Source of the DNA: Acetobacter oryzifermentans
Lineage (GTDB): Bacteria; Pseudomonadota; Alphaproteobacteria; Acetobacterales; Acetobacteraceae
Direction: 5' to 3'
DNA length: 64,000 nt
NCBI RefSeq assembly: GCF_001628715.1
Contig: NZ_CP011120.1
Location: forward strand, 1,426,001-1,490,000
Shown: positions 16,984 to 24,832 of the stretch, one piece after another
Numbering within the stretch: position 1 is the stretch's first letter
How the letters are laid out: each line of letters starts with the position of its first letter
Notes under the pieces: model-generated
Told to the model about the DNA's origin: nothing
Database searches by the model: none
What the model saw: only the letters and a program-made list of their open reading frames with translations
Translations under genes and position numbers: made by a program

Positions 16984-17489
16984 GCCTGCACCTTATCCTG
17001 TAATCTTAAGGCCGCTATTGCATCAATCTGCTTTAGCGCTTCTGCAAGCTCTATTGTAAAGGAGCTTGTCAGACGTTGTTCCAAGGCTTCCAGAATAATG
17101 GCTTTGGTGGCTTTGCGGACACAAATAACAAACGGCATGCCAAATTTTTTGTGGTAAGCGTCATTCAGCTCACGGAGTTGCTTGTATTCGGTGGGAGAAA
17201 GCCGATCTAACCCGGCGCTCCCCTGCTCCTGCGTTGATTCAGCACTTAAGTCCGGATCTATGCCCATACGGTGGCCAAGTTCTGGGTGGGCACGCACCAA
17301 CGCCAGTTTTTGGCTTTCCGGAGCCTGTTGCACGGCTTGGGAAAAGACCAGTTGCATCTGCTGCAAGGAGGCAAAGGGGCGTTGCGTTACAGCCGCTTCC
17401 GCCACCCATGGAGAGTGTTCGTAAATGCTCCCAAATGTTTCAACAAACTGTGCGGGAGAGAGCGCGTTTACATCCTGCAAGCACATCAT
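16980..17489 (-). CDS. uraD: OHCU decarboxylase
   Basis: Decarboxylates 2-oxo-4-hydroxy-4-carboxy-5-ureidoimidazoline to (S)-allantoin. The 169-residue, mostly helical protein has the family segments FVETFGSIYEHSPWVAE, VRAHPELGHRM (catalytic His) and LNDAYHKKFGMPFVICVRK. I start it at the tandem ATGs (17489/17486) that overlap the stop of the allantoinase gene. A longer in-frame extension to 17543 would lie inside that gene. With UraH it converts unstable hydroxyisourate to the correct allantoin isomer. Confidence 0.95.
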   Translation of the reverse strand: MMCLQDVNALSPAQFVETFGSIYEHSPWVAEAAVTQRPFASLQQMQLVFSQAVQQAPESQKLALVRAHPELGHRMGIDPDLSAESTQEQGSAGLDRLSPTEYKQLRELNDAYHKKFGMPFVICVRKATKAIILEALEQRLTSSFTIELAEALKQIDAIAALRLQDKVQA

Positions 17490-18379
17490 GCCGGGTGCAC
17501 CTTTTGCCAATGGCGGGCTATTTCCAGACGGGTTGGTGTCCACACTCCTTCATGCTGCTGGATGTGCTGTATAAACTTGGCAACTGCCAAGGCACGTGCG
17601 GGCTTGCCTGCCAGACGGCAGTGCAGGCCAACAGACATCATGCGGCCGCCCTCTTGATACAGCATATCAAAGCAGTCTCGCAGGTAGCGGAAAAACTGTT
17701 CGCCTTCTGTAAAGCCGTTCAGGGCCGCAAACTTCATATCGTTCACGTCCAGCGTGTAAGGCACAATAAGCTGTGGCCTGCCGTGTGTTCTCTCATAATA
17801 CGGAAGATCATCTGCATATGAATCCGCATCGTAAACAAAGCCACCTTCTTCAGCCACAAGGCGGGCTGTGTTCGGGCTTGTGCGGCCCTGATACCACCCA
17901 AGCGGACGTTCACCCGTAACTTGCGTATGTAGCTTTATGGCTTGTTGAATATGCTCACGCTCAACATCTTCAGGCATATGCTGATAATCAATCCAGCGCA
18001 GGCCATGAGAGGCAATTTCCCACCCGCTTTTTTGCATGGCAGCAACGGCTATGGGGTTGCGTGCCATAGCTGTTGCCACACCAAACACGGTGGGTTTGAT
18101 GCCCGTCTGTTCGAACAACCGATGTAAGCGCCAGAACCCCGCGCGGCTACCGTATTCATACAAACTTTCCATCTGCATGCAGCGTTCGCCTACGATAGAT
18201 GTTGTGCCGATCATTTCCGAAAGGAACGCCTCAGACCCTTTATCTCCATGTAGGACAGAGTTTTCGGCACCTTCTTCGTAATTCACCACAAACTGCACGG
18301 CTATACGGGCAGCGTTGGGCCAGCGTGGATCCGGCGGGCAAGCGCCGTATCCCACCATATCGCGCGGGTAATTCTGCAT
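17486..18379 (-). CDS. puuE: Metal-independent allantoinase PuuE (polysaccharide-deacetylase fold)
   Basis: Hydrolyses allantoin to allantoate. The 297-residue protein starts with the characteristic NYPRDMVGYGACPPDPRWPN and has a deacetylase-type barrel with EEGAENSVLHGD, EYGSRAGFWR, IASHGLRWIDYQ and HCRLAGKPAR. These features fit PuuE rather than the amidohydrolase-type AllB. It is 27 bases downstream of the flavin monooxygenase gene and overlaps uraD. The product feeds the allantoate amidohydrolase at 6007. Confidence 0.95.
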   Translation of the reverse strand: MQNYPRDMVGYGACPPDPRWPNAARIAVQFVVNYEEGAENSVLHGDKGSEAFLSEMIGTTSIVGERCMQMESLYEYGSRAGFWRLHRLFEQTGIKPTVFGVATAMARNPIAVAAMQKSGWEIASHGLRWIDYQHMPEDVEREHIQQAIKLHTQVTGERPLGWYQGRTSPNTARLVAEEGGFVYDADSYADDLPYYERTHGRPQLIVPYTLDVNDMKFAALNGFTEGEQFFRYLRDCFDMLYQEGGRMMSVGLHCRLAGKPARALAVAKFIQHIQQHEGVWTPTRLEIARHWQKVHPA

Positions 18380-18406
18380 TATTTCCTTACCTTCCTGAAC
18401 ACATCA

Positions 18407-19825
18407 TCACACACACTGAGGAGGTTCCAGACTAACCAATTCATCTACATTGTAATCCAGCAGGCTTTGCAGGTGTTTTTCACCATCCTGCACAAACAGA
18501 TCACGCCCGATGCCGAAGGTGAGTTTTTCTACCCCAAACCGCATGGCGCTGATGGATGAGCCAGAAAGCCCCATGCTGGGTGTGGCAGAGAATGTAAAGT
18601 TATGAATGGCCGCAAGCATTGGAGCTAGTGGATCGGACGCATTGCGCGGCAAAAACTGGAAGCGTTCGCCCAGATAAGGGTGGCTGCCCAGAAGTGTGCT
18701 TTGTTCGTCTTCCGGTGGGGCAAAACAATCTCGCCAAAGGGCAATATGCGGCGCCACTTTAGCCAGTTCTGGCCGCTGGGCCAGATCAATAACAAATCCT
18801 GTGCCAATAATCAGGAAGTCAAACCGCATTTCACCATGTGGCGTGGTCACAACCACGTCTTTCCCTTCCTCCTTCACGGAAAGCCACGGAGTGCCCGTGT
18901 GGAAGGCAAAGTTTTTATGGCTCCGGCAGCGCCAGAACGTATCCTGCGGGGGCGGCTGGTTGAGATCATAAATCCGCCGCATGAAGCGCCAGCGCACCAG
19001 ATCATCCAGTTCTGAAAAATAGCTAAGAAACCCAGCATTTTCCATCCAGCGGTATGGGTTTACAGATGGAATTTTTTTACGACGCAGGCACAGATCAACC
19101 TGCTTGGCGCCATGCTCCAAAGCCGTTGCCGCGTTATCAAAAGCCGAGGCCCCGGCACCAAGAACGCCAATGCGTTTGCCGCGCAGTTTTTCAAAGTCAA
19201 TCTGTTCGCACGTATGGGCATAACGTGCTTTTGGCAGAGCTTTTGTAATGAAGTCTGGCACATGCCATGCGCCACCGCCTTCAATACCCGTTGCCAGCAC
19301 AATTTTGCGCGCCCAAACCTGTTTTTTTACGCCACCAGCACATGCAAAAGTTAGTTTCAGCAGGTTATCCTGCCAATCAATATCTAATAGTTCGTGTTCA
19401 TTTTTTACAGGCAAATCCAGAACGTCACGCACCCAATCCAGATAAGCCTGCCAATCCTGGCGGGAAATTTTATCCAGCGTGTGCCATGCAGCAGCTCCGT
19501 AGCGTGCTTCGTACCAGGATTGAGGTGTCAGGCTGGGAATGCCCAAATCTGGGCCGGTTACATATTTGGGCGTACGCAGGGTTAGCATACGTGCAAACGT
19601 AATCCACGGGCCTTCACCCCCTTTGGGGGCGGTATCAAAAATACAGGTGTTGGTAATGCCGCGCCGCTTTAGCCCAAAGCAGGTGGCCAAACCGCCCTGC
19701 CCGCCGCCAATAATAGCAACATCCAGAACATCTTCGCCATCATGCTTGTGGGGAATGCACCAATTGCCTGTTGCATACTGAATTTTTGCGAGATCATCAC
19801 GCACACGTTTATTAAGCTGTTCCAT
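18407..19825 (-). CDS. FMO-like FAD/NAD(P)H monooxygenase, candidate urate hydroxylase
   Basis: A 472-residue two-dinucleotide flavoprotein. The FAD site is VAIIGGGQGGLATCFGL (GGGQGG at 40-45). The NADPH site is GVLGAGASAFDNAATAL near residue 215, and a third conserved turn is FLIIGTGF. This is the flavin-containing/Baeyer-Villiger monooxygenase arrangement, not the single-domain PHBH type of HpxO. It is the first gene of the operon that continues with puuE, uraD, uraH and xdh. No uricase, PuuD or HpxO is present here, yet uraH and uraD need 5-hydroxyisourate. The most economical reading is that this enzyme oxidises urate. An unrelated flavoprotein urate hydroxylase, HpyO, has been described in Xanthomonas; homology to it could not be checked. 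Confidence 0.82.
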   Translation of the reverse strand: MEQLNKRVRDDLAKIQYATGNWCIPHKHDGEDVLDVAIIGGGQGGLATCFGLKRRGITNTCIFDTAPKGGEGPWITFARMLTLRTPKYVTGPDLGIPSLTPQSWYEARYGAAAWHTLDKISRQDWQAYLDWVRDVLDLPVKNEHELLDIDWQDNLLKLTFACAGGVKKQVWARKIVLATGIEGGGAWHVPDFITKALPKARYAHTCEQIDFEKLRGKRIGVLGAGASAFDNAATALEHGAKQVDLCLRRKKIPSVNPYRWMENAGFLSYFSELDDLVRWRFMRRIYDLNQPPPQDTFWRCRSHKNFAFHTGTPWLSVKEEGKDVVVTTPHGEMRFDFLIIGTGFVIDLAQRPELAKVAPHIALWRDCFAPPEDEQSTLLGSHPYLGERFQFLPRNASDPLAPMLAAIHNFTFSATPSMGLSGSSISAMRFGVEKLTFGIGRDLFVQDGEKHLQSLLDYNVDELVSLEPPQCV

Positions 19826-19905
19826 GCCTGCATATCAGTCCGAAATATGCGTTGCCCGAAAACAATCTGATTCATGCCCCTGACAACGACGATAAAATCA
19901 AGCAT

Positions 19906-19918
19906 AATGTTTCACATT
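19906..19918. promoter_or_regulatory. Candidate LysR operator
   Basis: AATGT-TTC-ACATT, a perfect five-base dyad, lies in the 156-base region between the divergent purine operon (start 19825) and the LysR gene (start 19982). LysR-type regulators usually bind such T-N11-A dyads between divergent targets. Confidence 0.45.
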
Positions 19919-19981
19919 CGCATCGTTCTTGTATATGACATAATTCAGCATGGTGCGTTCGCAAAATGAGAGCAAAAGCAA

Positions 19982-20884
19982 ATGCCAGTTTTTTCCCGTT
20001 TTCTTCGTTACTTCATGGCTGTTGCTCAGCATGGCTCAATCCGTAAGGCTTCGGACGAATTGCATATTGCCGCTTCCGCTATTGATAGGCAGATTCTTCA
20101 GGGTGAAAAATTACTGGGCACGTTATTGTTCGAACGCTTGCCAACAGGTCTGCGCCTAACAACGGCAGGGGAATTGCTGCTAACATCCTGCCGCCATTGG
20201 TCGCGAGACTTAAATACGCTTAAAATCCAGCTTGATAATCTTAAAGGCTTGCGGCAGGGCACGGCGGATATTCTTATTCCAGATGCACTTACCAAAGGTT
20301 TCTTACCGGTTCTATTGGGGCGGCTGCGTGAAAGCCATCCGGGTATTTTGGTGAGTGTGCATGTGCGCAAAAGCCAGAATATGGGAGAACTTCTGGTAAA
20401 GGGACACGCAGATTTTGCCCTTATGTTTAATCCAAGCCACATGCGGGAATTAACCGTACGGGCGCATAAGGAAATCCCTTTGGGGTTTATTTCTCTGCCG
20501 TCTCACCCCGTTGCGGCGTTAAGCGAGGCACGTTTTAGTGTGGCTGCGGAATATCCGGTTATTGTGCCCTCGCCGCCTCTTGCGCTTTGGCGGCCCATTG
20601 GGCTTTTGGAAGCAGAAACAGGTATAGAAATAGCTGCTGTTGCACGTGCAGATAATATTCAGATGATCAAATCTCTGGTGCTGGAGGGCACGGGAATTGG
20701 GATTTTAAGTTATCTGGATGCCTATGATGAAGTGCAAAAGAACCAACTTGCTTTTACCCCTATTGTGCATAAAAAACTTACGCCATTATCCTTGGCTTTG
20801 TGTGTAGACCGCTCTCGCCAGCTTTCTACGGCAGCACGGTTTATTATTAGCGAAATTGAAAATTTCTTTCTGGAACAGCTATAA
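19982..20884 (+). CDS. LysR-family transcriptional regulator
   Basis: A 300-residue regulator with an N-terminal winged helix-turn-helix (residues 3-62: FLRYFMAVAQHGSIRKASDELHIAASAIDRQI) and a periplasmic-binding-protein-like effector domain after it. It is divergent from the eight-gene urate/xanthine operon and four bases upstream of guanine deaminase, so it very likely controls both. The effector is probably a purine or pathway intermediate such as urate or xanthine, which is inference from position. Confidence 0.92.
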   Translation: MPVFSRFLRYFMAVAQHGSIRKASDELHIAASAIDRQILQGEKLLGTLLFERLPTGLRLTTAGELLLTSCRHWSRDLNTLKIQLDNLKGLRQGTADILIPDALTKGFLPVLLGRLRESHPGILVSVHVRKSQNMGELLVKGHADFALMFNPSHMRELTVRAHKEIPLGFISLPSHPVAALSEARFSVAAEYPVIVPSPPLALWRPIGLLEAETGIEIAAVARADNIQMIKSLVLEGTGIGILSYLDAYDEVQKNQLAFTPIVHKKLTPLSLALCVDRSRQLSTAARFIISEIENFFLEQL

Positions 20885-20888
20885 AATC

Positions 20889-22211
20889 ATGTCAGTATCT
20901 TCAGTAAAAACGGCTATTCGGGGTTGCTACATTACGTTCACGGGCAATCCTTTTCTGGTGCCTCCGGAAGAAAGCCTGCATGTTGAAGAAGATGGCCTGA
21001 TTATAATGGAAGCGGGCCGTATAATGGATTGTGGGCCTTATGCGGCCCTTGCGCCTAAGCTAGATAAGGCCATTGCAGTTACACATTACCCAGATAGCAT
21101 TATTTCCGCCGGGTTTATTGATACGCACGTTCATTACCCGCAAATGCCAGCTATTGCCTCCTGGGGGCAGCAACTTTTGCCGTGGTTGGAACAGTATATT
21201 TTTCCAACCGAAGCCCAGTTTGATAATTCGGCCTATGCAGAAGCTGTTGCCAGCGCGTTTCTGGACGAACTTTTGCGGAATGGAACAACCACTGCTGCGG
21301 TATACTGCACAGTGCATGCGCAATCAGTAAATGCGTTTTTCAAACAATCAGAAAAACGCGGGACACGCATGATTGCGGGCAAGGTGCTGATGGATCGCAA
21401 TGCCCCAGATAATCTACGAGATACGGCCAAAAGTGGATATGATGATTCAACCGCTTTAATTCAAAGCTGGCACAATAAAGGCCGTCAGCTTTACGCGGTC
21501 ACGCCTCGTTTCGCCATTACCAGCACGCCAGAACAATTGGAAATGGCGGGTGGTCTGCTGGCACGCCACCCAGATGTGTTTATGCAAACGCACTTGGCGG
21601 AAAATCTGGATGAAATAAAAGCTGTTGCCAGCTTGTTTCCAGAATCCGCTTCATATTTGGATGTGTACGCACAGGCAGGGTTAGTTGGAGCACGCTCTAT
21701 TTTTGGGCATGGTATTTATTTGCAGGAAATAGATTTTCAGCAATGTCATCATGCAGGGTGCACGCTTGCTCATTGCCCGACATCCAACCTGTTTTTAGGG
21801 AGCGGCTTATTTAAACTGTTTGATGCCATGCGGTCAGACCGGCCCGTGCATGTCGGCTTGGGTACAGATATTGGTGCAGGCACAACCTTATCCATGCTTG
21901 GCACGATGGGAGAAGCCTATAAAGTTTCTCTCATGGCTGGGGGAGAAAGGTTGCAAGCTCTTCAGGCCTTCTGGCTTGCAACGGCTGGGGCTGCAGAAGC
22001 TCTTAAACTGGATACAAAAATCGGCCGCATTGCACCTGGTATGGAGGCGGATTTTTGTATATTAGATCCGGCTGCCACGCCTATGCTTGCGCAAAGAACA
22101 GCCCCCTGCCAGACGGTGCAGGATATGCTTTTCCCATTGATTATTCTGGGGGATGATCGCAGCGTAAAAGCAACGTGGGTGAATGGGCAATCTGTGTATG
22201 AGCGGCCTTAA
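20889..22211 (+). CDS. guaD: Guanine deaminase
   Basis: Converts guanine to xanthine. The 440-residue amidohydrolase has the zinc motif FIDTHVHYPQMP (H80, H82), the guanine-deaminase segment QLLPWLEQYIFPTE, LRNGTTTAAVYCTVH, QTHLAEN, FGHGIYL and GLGTDIGAGTTLSMLGTM. I start it at the ATG at 20889, four bases after the LysR stop; a TTG at 20856 would lie inside the LysR gene. Its last bases overlap the end of the convergent GGT-family gene. Confidence 0.95.
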   Translation: MSVSSVKTAIRGCYITFTGNPFLVPPEESLHVEEDGLIIMEAGRIMDCGPYAALAPKLDKAIAVTHYPDSIISAGFIDTHVHYPQMPAIASWGQQLLPWLEQYIFPTEAQFDNSAYAEAVASAFLDELLRNGTTTAAVYCTVHAQSVNAFFKQSEKRGTRMIAGKVLMDRNAPDNLRDTAKSGYDDSTALIQSWHNKGRQLYAVTPRFAITSTPEQLEMAGGLLARHPDVFMQTHLAENLDEIKAVASLFPESASYLDVYAQAGLVGARSIFGHGIYLQEIDFQQCHHAGCTLAHCPTSNLFLGSGLFKLFDAMRSDRPVHVGLGTDIGAGTTLSMLGTMGEAYKVSLMAGGERLQALQAFWLATAGAAEALKLDTKIGRIAPGMEADFCILDPAATPMLAQRTAPCQTVQDMLFPLIILGDDRSVKATWVNGQSVYERP

Positions 22212-23800
22212 AAAGCCGCCACACATCCATCACTCCGTGGGTCTGCCGCGCCTTCCAGAACACCATGAGCATGCCGCACGATAGCCCCGGCATGCCCCAT
22301 CATGCTGGAAAAAGGTGCAACACGTTCTACAGGATGGCCTGCTTTTTCCAGCTTGGCCACAACATCTGCATCCATGTTGCTTTCCACCTTTAGGGATTGG
22401 CTTTCACTTCCCCATGTGCGGCCCAGTAACCATCGGGGGGCCGTAACAGCCTGCTGCAAAGATGTGCCAAACTGTGCGTATCTGGTGAAAACCGCTGCCT
22501 GTGTTTGGGGTTGGCCTTCTCCCCCCATTGTGCCGTAAACCATCACCCGGCCATCATCAAAATGCGCTAGTGCTGGATTGAGGGTATGAAAAGGCTTGCG
22601 GCCCGGTGCAAAGGCATTCCATGCGCCTTCCCCCAGTTGGAAGGAAGCACCACGATTTTGCCATAGAATTCCTGTTTGCGGCAGAAAAACACCAGATCCG
22701 AACTCAAAATACAGGCTTTGTATCATGCTGACAGCAATGCCAGAGGAATCAATAGCTCCCATCCATGTGGTGTCTCCGGCCTGTGAGGGCTGAGGCCAAG
22801 GGGAAGCATGTTGCATGTCAATTTTATGCGCCAGTTCTGTGCACAGTTTTTCGTTGTCTAGAAAAGCCTGTGCATCTTCTGTCATCCACCGTGGATCACC
22901 TACATGCGCATTGCGGAACAAAAAGGCCTGTTTTGTAGCCTCTATCAGGCCATGTATATGCGCAAAGCCCTCGCTTTCCTGCACACCCAGTTTTTCAAAT
23001 AGCCGCAAGATTGCCAAAGAAGCCACGCCCTGAGTGGGTGGCGGTGCGTTGTAAACGTGTGCCCCCTTCAGCTTTGCAGCAAGTGGTTTTTTAAAGAGAG
23101 CTTTATGAGATACAAAATCTTCTGCTCTTAAGGGGCTTTCTGCGCGTTGCAGATCCTGCAACAGGGTGTGTGCGGTGGCACCTGTATAAAAACTTTGTAA
23201 TCCATCTTGGGCAAGTTGGCGCAGTGTCTGCCCTAATGCCGGGTTCTTACGCACCATGCCATGCTGAAACAATTTGCCATCAGGCGCATAAGACTGTGCA
23301 AAATCCTGATTTTGCAAAAGTTCGCTTTGCTTGGAAGCCAGAAGCTCGGCTTCACTTTCTGAAACAACATAGCCATTTGCAGCATACCAAATGGCATCTT
23401 CCAAAAGTGCATTCAATGGAAGTGGGTTCTTGATAGATGCACTCTGCTGCAAAGCAAGCTGCCAGCCAGAAACAGTGCCAGCCATTGTGTTGGCGGCCCA
23501 CCCTCCACGCCATGGCACAGTGGTATGTCCTGCTTGACGATATGCATCTGCTGAACTTTGTAAGGCTCCAGCACCGCAGGCTTCTATCACTTCCACCCGG
23601 CCATCTGGGTAAGAAACCAACCAGAAAGCATCGCCTCCAATACCAGTCATATGAGGGTAAACCGCACATAAGGTAGAGGCCATTGCCACAATAGTCTCTA
23701 GAGCTGTGCCGCCCTGCTTCAGTATGGAAAGGCCACTCTGGCTGGCCAGATGATGCGGTGATGTCACCATCCCGCGCCCAGACTGGAATGTATGCTGCAT
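22208..23800 (-). CDS. hpxW: Gamma-glutamyltransferase-family protein, likely oxamate amidohydrolase (HpxW-like)
   Basis: A 530-residue N-terminal-nucleophile hydrolase precursor. The autocleavage/nucleophile threonine is T344 in GDTTWMGAIDSSG, where true GGTs have TTH. Other family blocks are HMTGIGGDAFWLVSY, NAPPPTQG and VYGTMGGEGQPQTQAAVF. There is no signal peptide, whereas classical GGTs are periplasmic, so it should work in the cytoplasm. HpxW of Klebsiella hydrolyses oxamate to oxalate and ammonia and completes the pathway encoded here. Start at the ATG at 23800; an in-frame TTG at 23809 is less likely. Confidence 0.83.
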   Translation of the reverse strand: MQHTFQSGRGMVTSPHHLASQSGLSILKQGGTALETIVAMASTLCAVYPHMTGIGGDAFWLVSYPDGRVEVIEACGAGALQSSADAYRQAGHTTVPWRGGWAANTMAGTVSGWQLALQQSASIKNPLPLNALLEDAIWYAANGYVVSESEAELLASKQSELLQNQDFAQSYAPDGKLFQHGMVRKNPALGQTLRQLAQDGLQSFYTGATAHTLLQDLQRAESPLRAEDFVSHKALFKKPLAAKLKGAHVYNAPPPTQGVASLAILRLFEKLGVQESEGFAHIHGLIEATKQAFLFRNAHVGDPRWMTEDAQAFLDNEKLCTELAHKIDMQHASPWPQPSQAGDTTWMGAIDSSGIAVSMIQSLYFEFGSGVFLPQTGILWQNRGASFQLGEGAWNAFAPGRKPFHTLNPALAHFDDGRVMVYGTMGGEGQPQTQAAVFTRYAQFGTSLQQAVTAPRWLLGRTWGSESQSLKVESNMDADVVAKLEKAGHPVERVAPFSSMMGHAGAIVRHAHGVLEGAADPRSDGCVAAF

Positions 23801-23885
23801 GACAATCAACCGCTTTTCATAAATGGAAATAATAAAAACGACGTATCAGATACTTGACCACAATTTCATGATCAAACCCACCCCC

Positions 23886-24329
23886 TTATATTTTACCGTC
23901 TACGAACTGTTCCTGTCCGACGATTCCGAGTTTTGTAACGCCGAGGCGTTGTGCGTCGGCCATGACGTGGATGACGGTTTTGTAGTCTGCCAGACGGTTG
24001 GGCTGGAGATGGAATTCTGGTCGGCTGGCCTCGGGCCCGCTGGCGATCTCGCGCAGATGCGCCTGCAGATCGGCTTCCCCATTAATTGGCTGGCCATTCC
24101 ATGTCAGTGAATTATCAAAGTCCACAACCAGCGTCACCACAGGGGTTTCTTCCGTGCTGGGCGGCGGGTTGCCCTGCGGCAGATCAATCGAGACCGCCTG
24201 CGTCTGCAACGGGATGGTGATGATCAGCATGATCAGCAGCACCAGCATCACGTCAATCAGTGGCGTGGTGTTGATGTCAACAATGCCTTCATCTTCCGTT
24301 GTGCTCTCAGAGCCAACATTCATGCCCAT
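23886..24329 (-). CDS. exbD: ExbD/TolR-family biopolymer transport protein (second copy)
   Basis: A 147-residue component of the TonB energy-coupling complex. One N-terminal membrane segment follows the diagnostic DINTTPLIDVMLVLLIM, with the proton-path aspartate of the family; a periplasmic domain follows. It is last in a tonB-exbB-exbD-exbD operon. The start at 24329 gives the usual ExbD length; a longer extension upstream would overlap the first exbD. Two ExbD paralogues in tandem occur also in Xanthomonas, where the second is needed only for some receptors. Confidence 0.9.
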   Translation of the reverse strand: MGMNVGSESTTEDEGIVDINTTPLIDVMLVLLIMLIITIPLQTQAVSIDLPQGNPPPSTEETPVVTLVVDFDNSLTWNGQPINGEADLQAHLREIASGPEASRPEFHLQPNRLADYKTVIHVMADAQRLGVTKLGIVGQEQFVDGKI

Positions 24330-24382
24330 GGCTGTGCTCTCCCCACAAGGATGGGGTGGCGTGCTGCGCCACCCGCCCCTGC

Positions 24383-24802
24383 CTATTTCGGCTTTTCCGT
24401 AATGAAATCGATATGGCTGATGCCCGCTTCCTGACACGTCGCCACCAGACGGCCCACACTCTCATAGCGTGTGGTCACATCCCCGCGGATCTGGATCTGC
24501 GGCTGGGGCTTTTGCACCGCTGCCTTCTCCAGCCGGGCCAGAAGATCGGCCCGATCCCTGATCGGCGTTTCATTCCAGAAGGTCTGCCCATCTGCCGTGA
24601 CAGCCAACACCACATTGCTCAGCTTGGTCTGGGTGGGCTGGTTCGTGTCCTTGGGCAGATGCACCTTGACGGTATGTGTCGCCACCGGAATGGTGATCAG
24701 AAAGATGATCAGCAGCACCAGCATCACATCCACAAGCGGTGTGGTGTTGATGGCGGAGACGACGTCGTCTTCCCCGCCACTATCGCCAATCTGCATGCCC
24801 AT
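24383..24802 (-). CDS. exbD: ExbD/TolR-family biopolymer transport protein (first copy)
   Basis: A 139-residue single-span membrane protein with AINTTPLVDVMLVLLIIFLITIP near residue 17-40, including the conserved aspartate, and a periplasmic C-terminal domain ending SHIDFITEKPK. It differs clearly from the second copy outside the membrane segment. It lies 30 bases after exbB. Confidence 0.92.
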   Translation of the reverse strand: MGMQIGDSGGEDDVVSAINTTPLVDVMLVLLIIFLITIPVATHTVKVHLPKDTNQPTQTKLSNVVLAVTADGQTFWNETPIRDRADLLARLEKAAVQKPQPQIQIRGDVTTRYESVGRLVATCQEAGISHIDFITEKPK

Positions 24803-24832
24803 AAGCGCTCTCCTTAGCCTTGACCTGACCGA

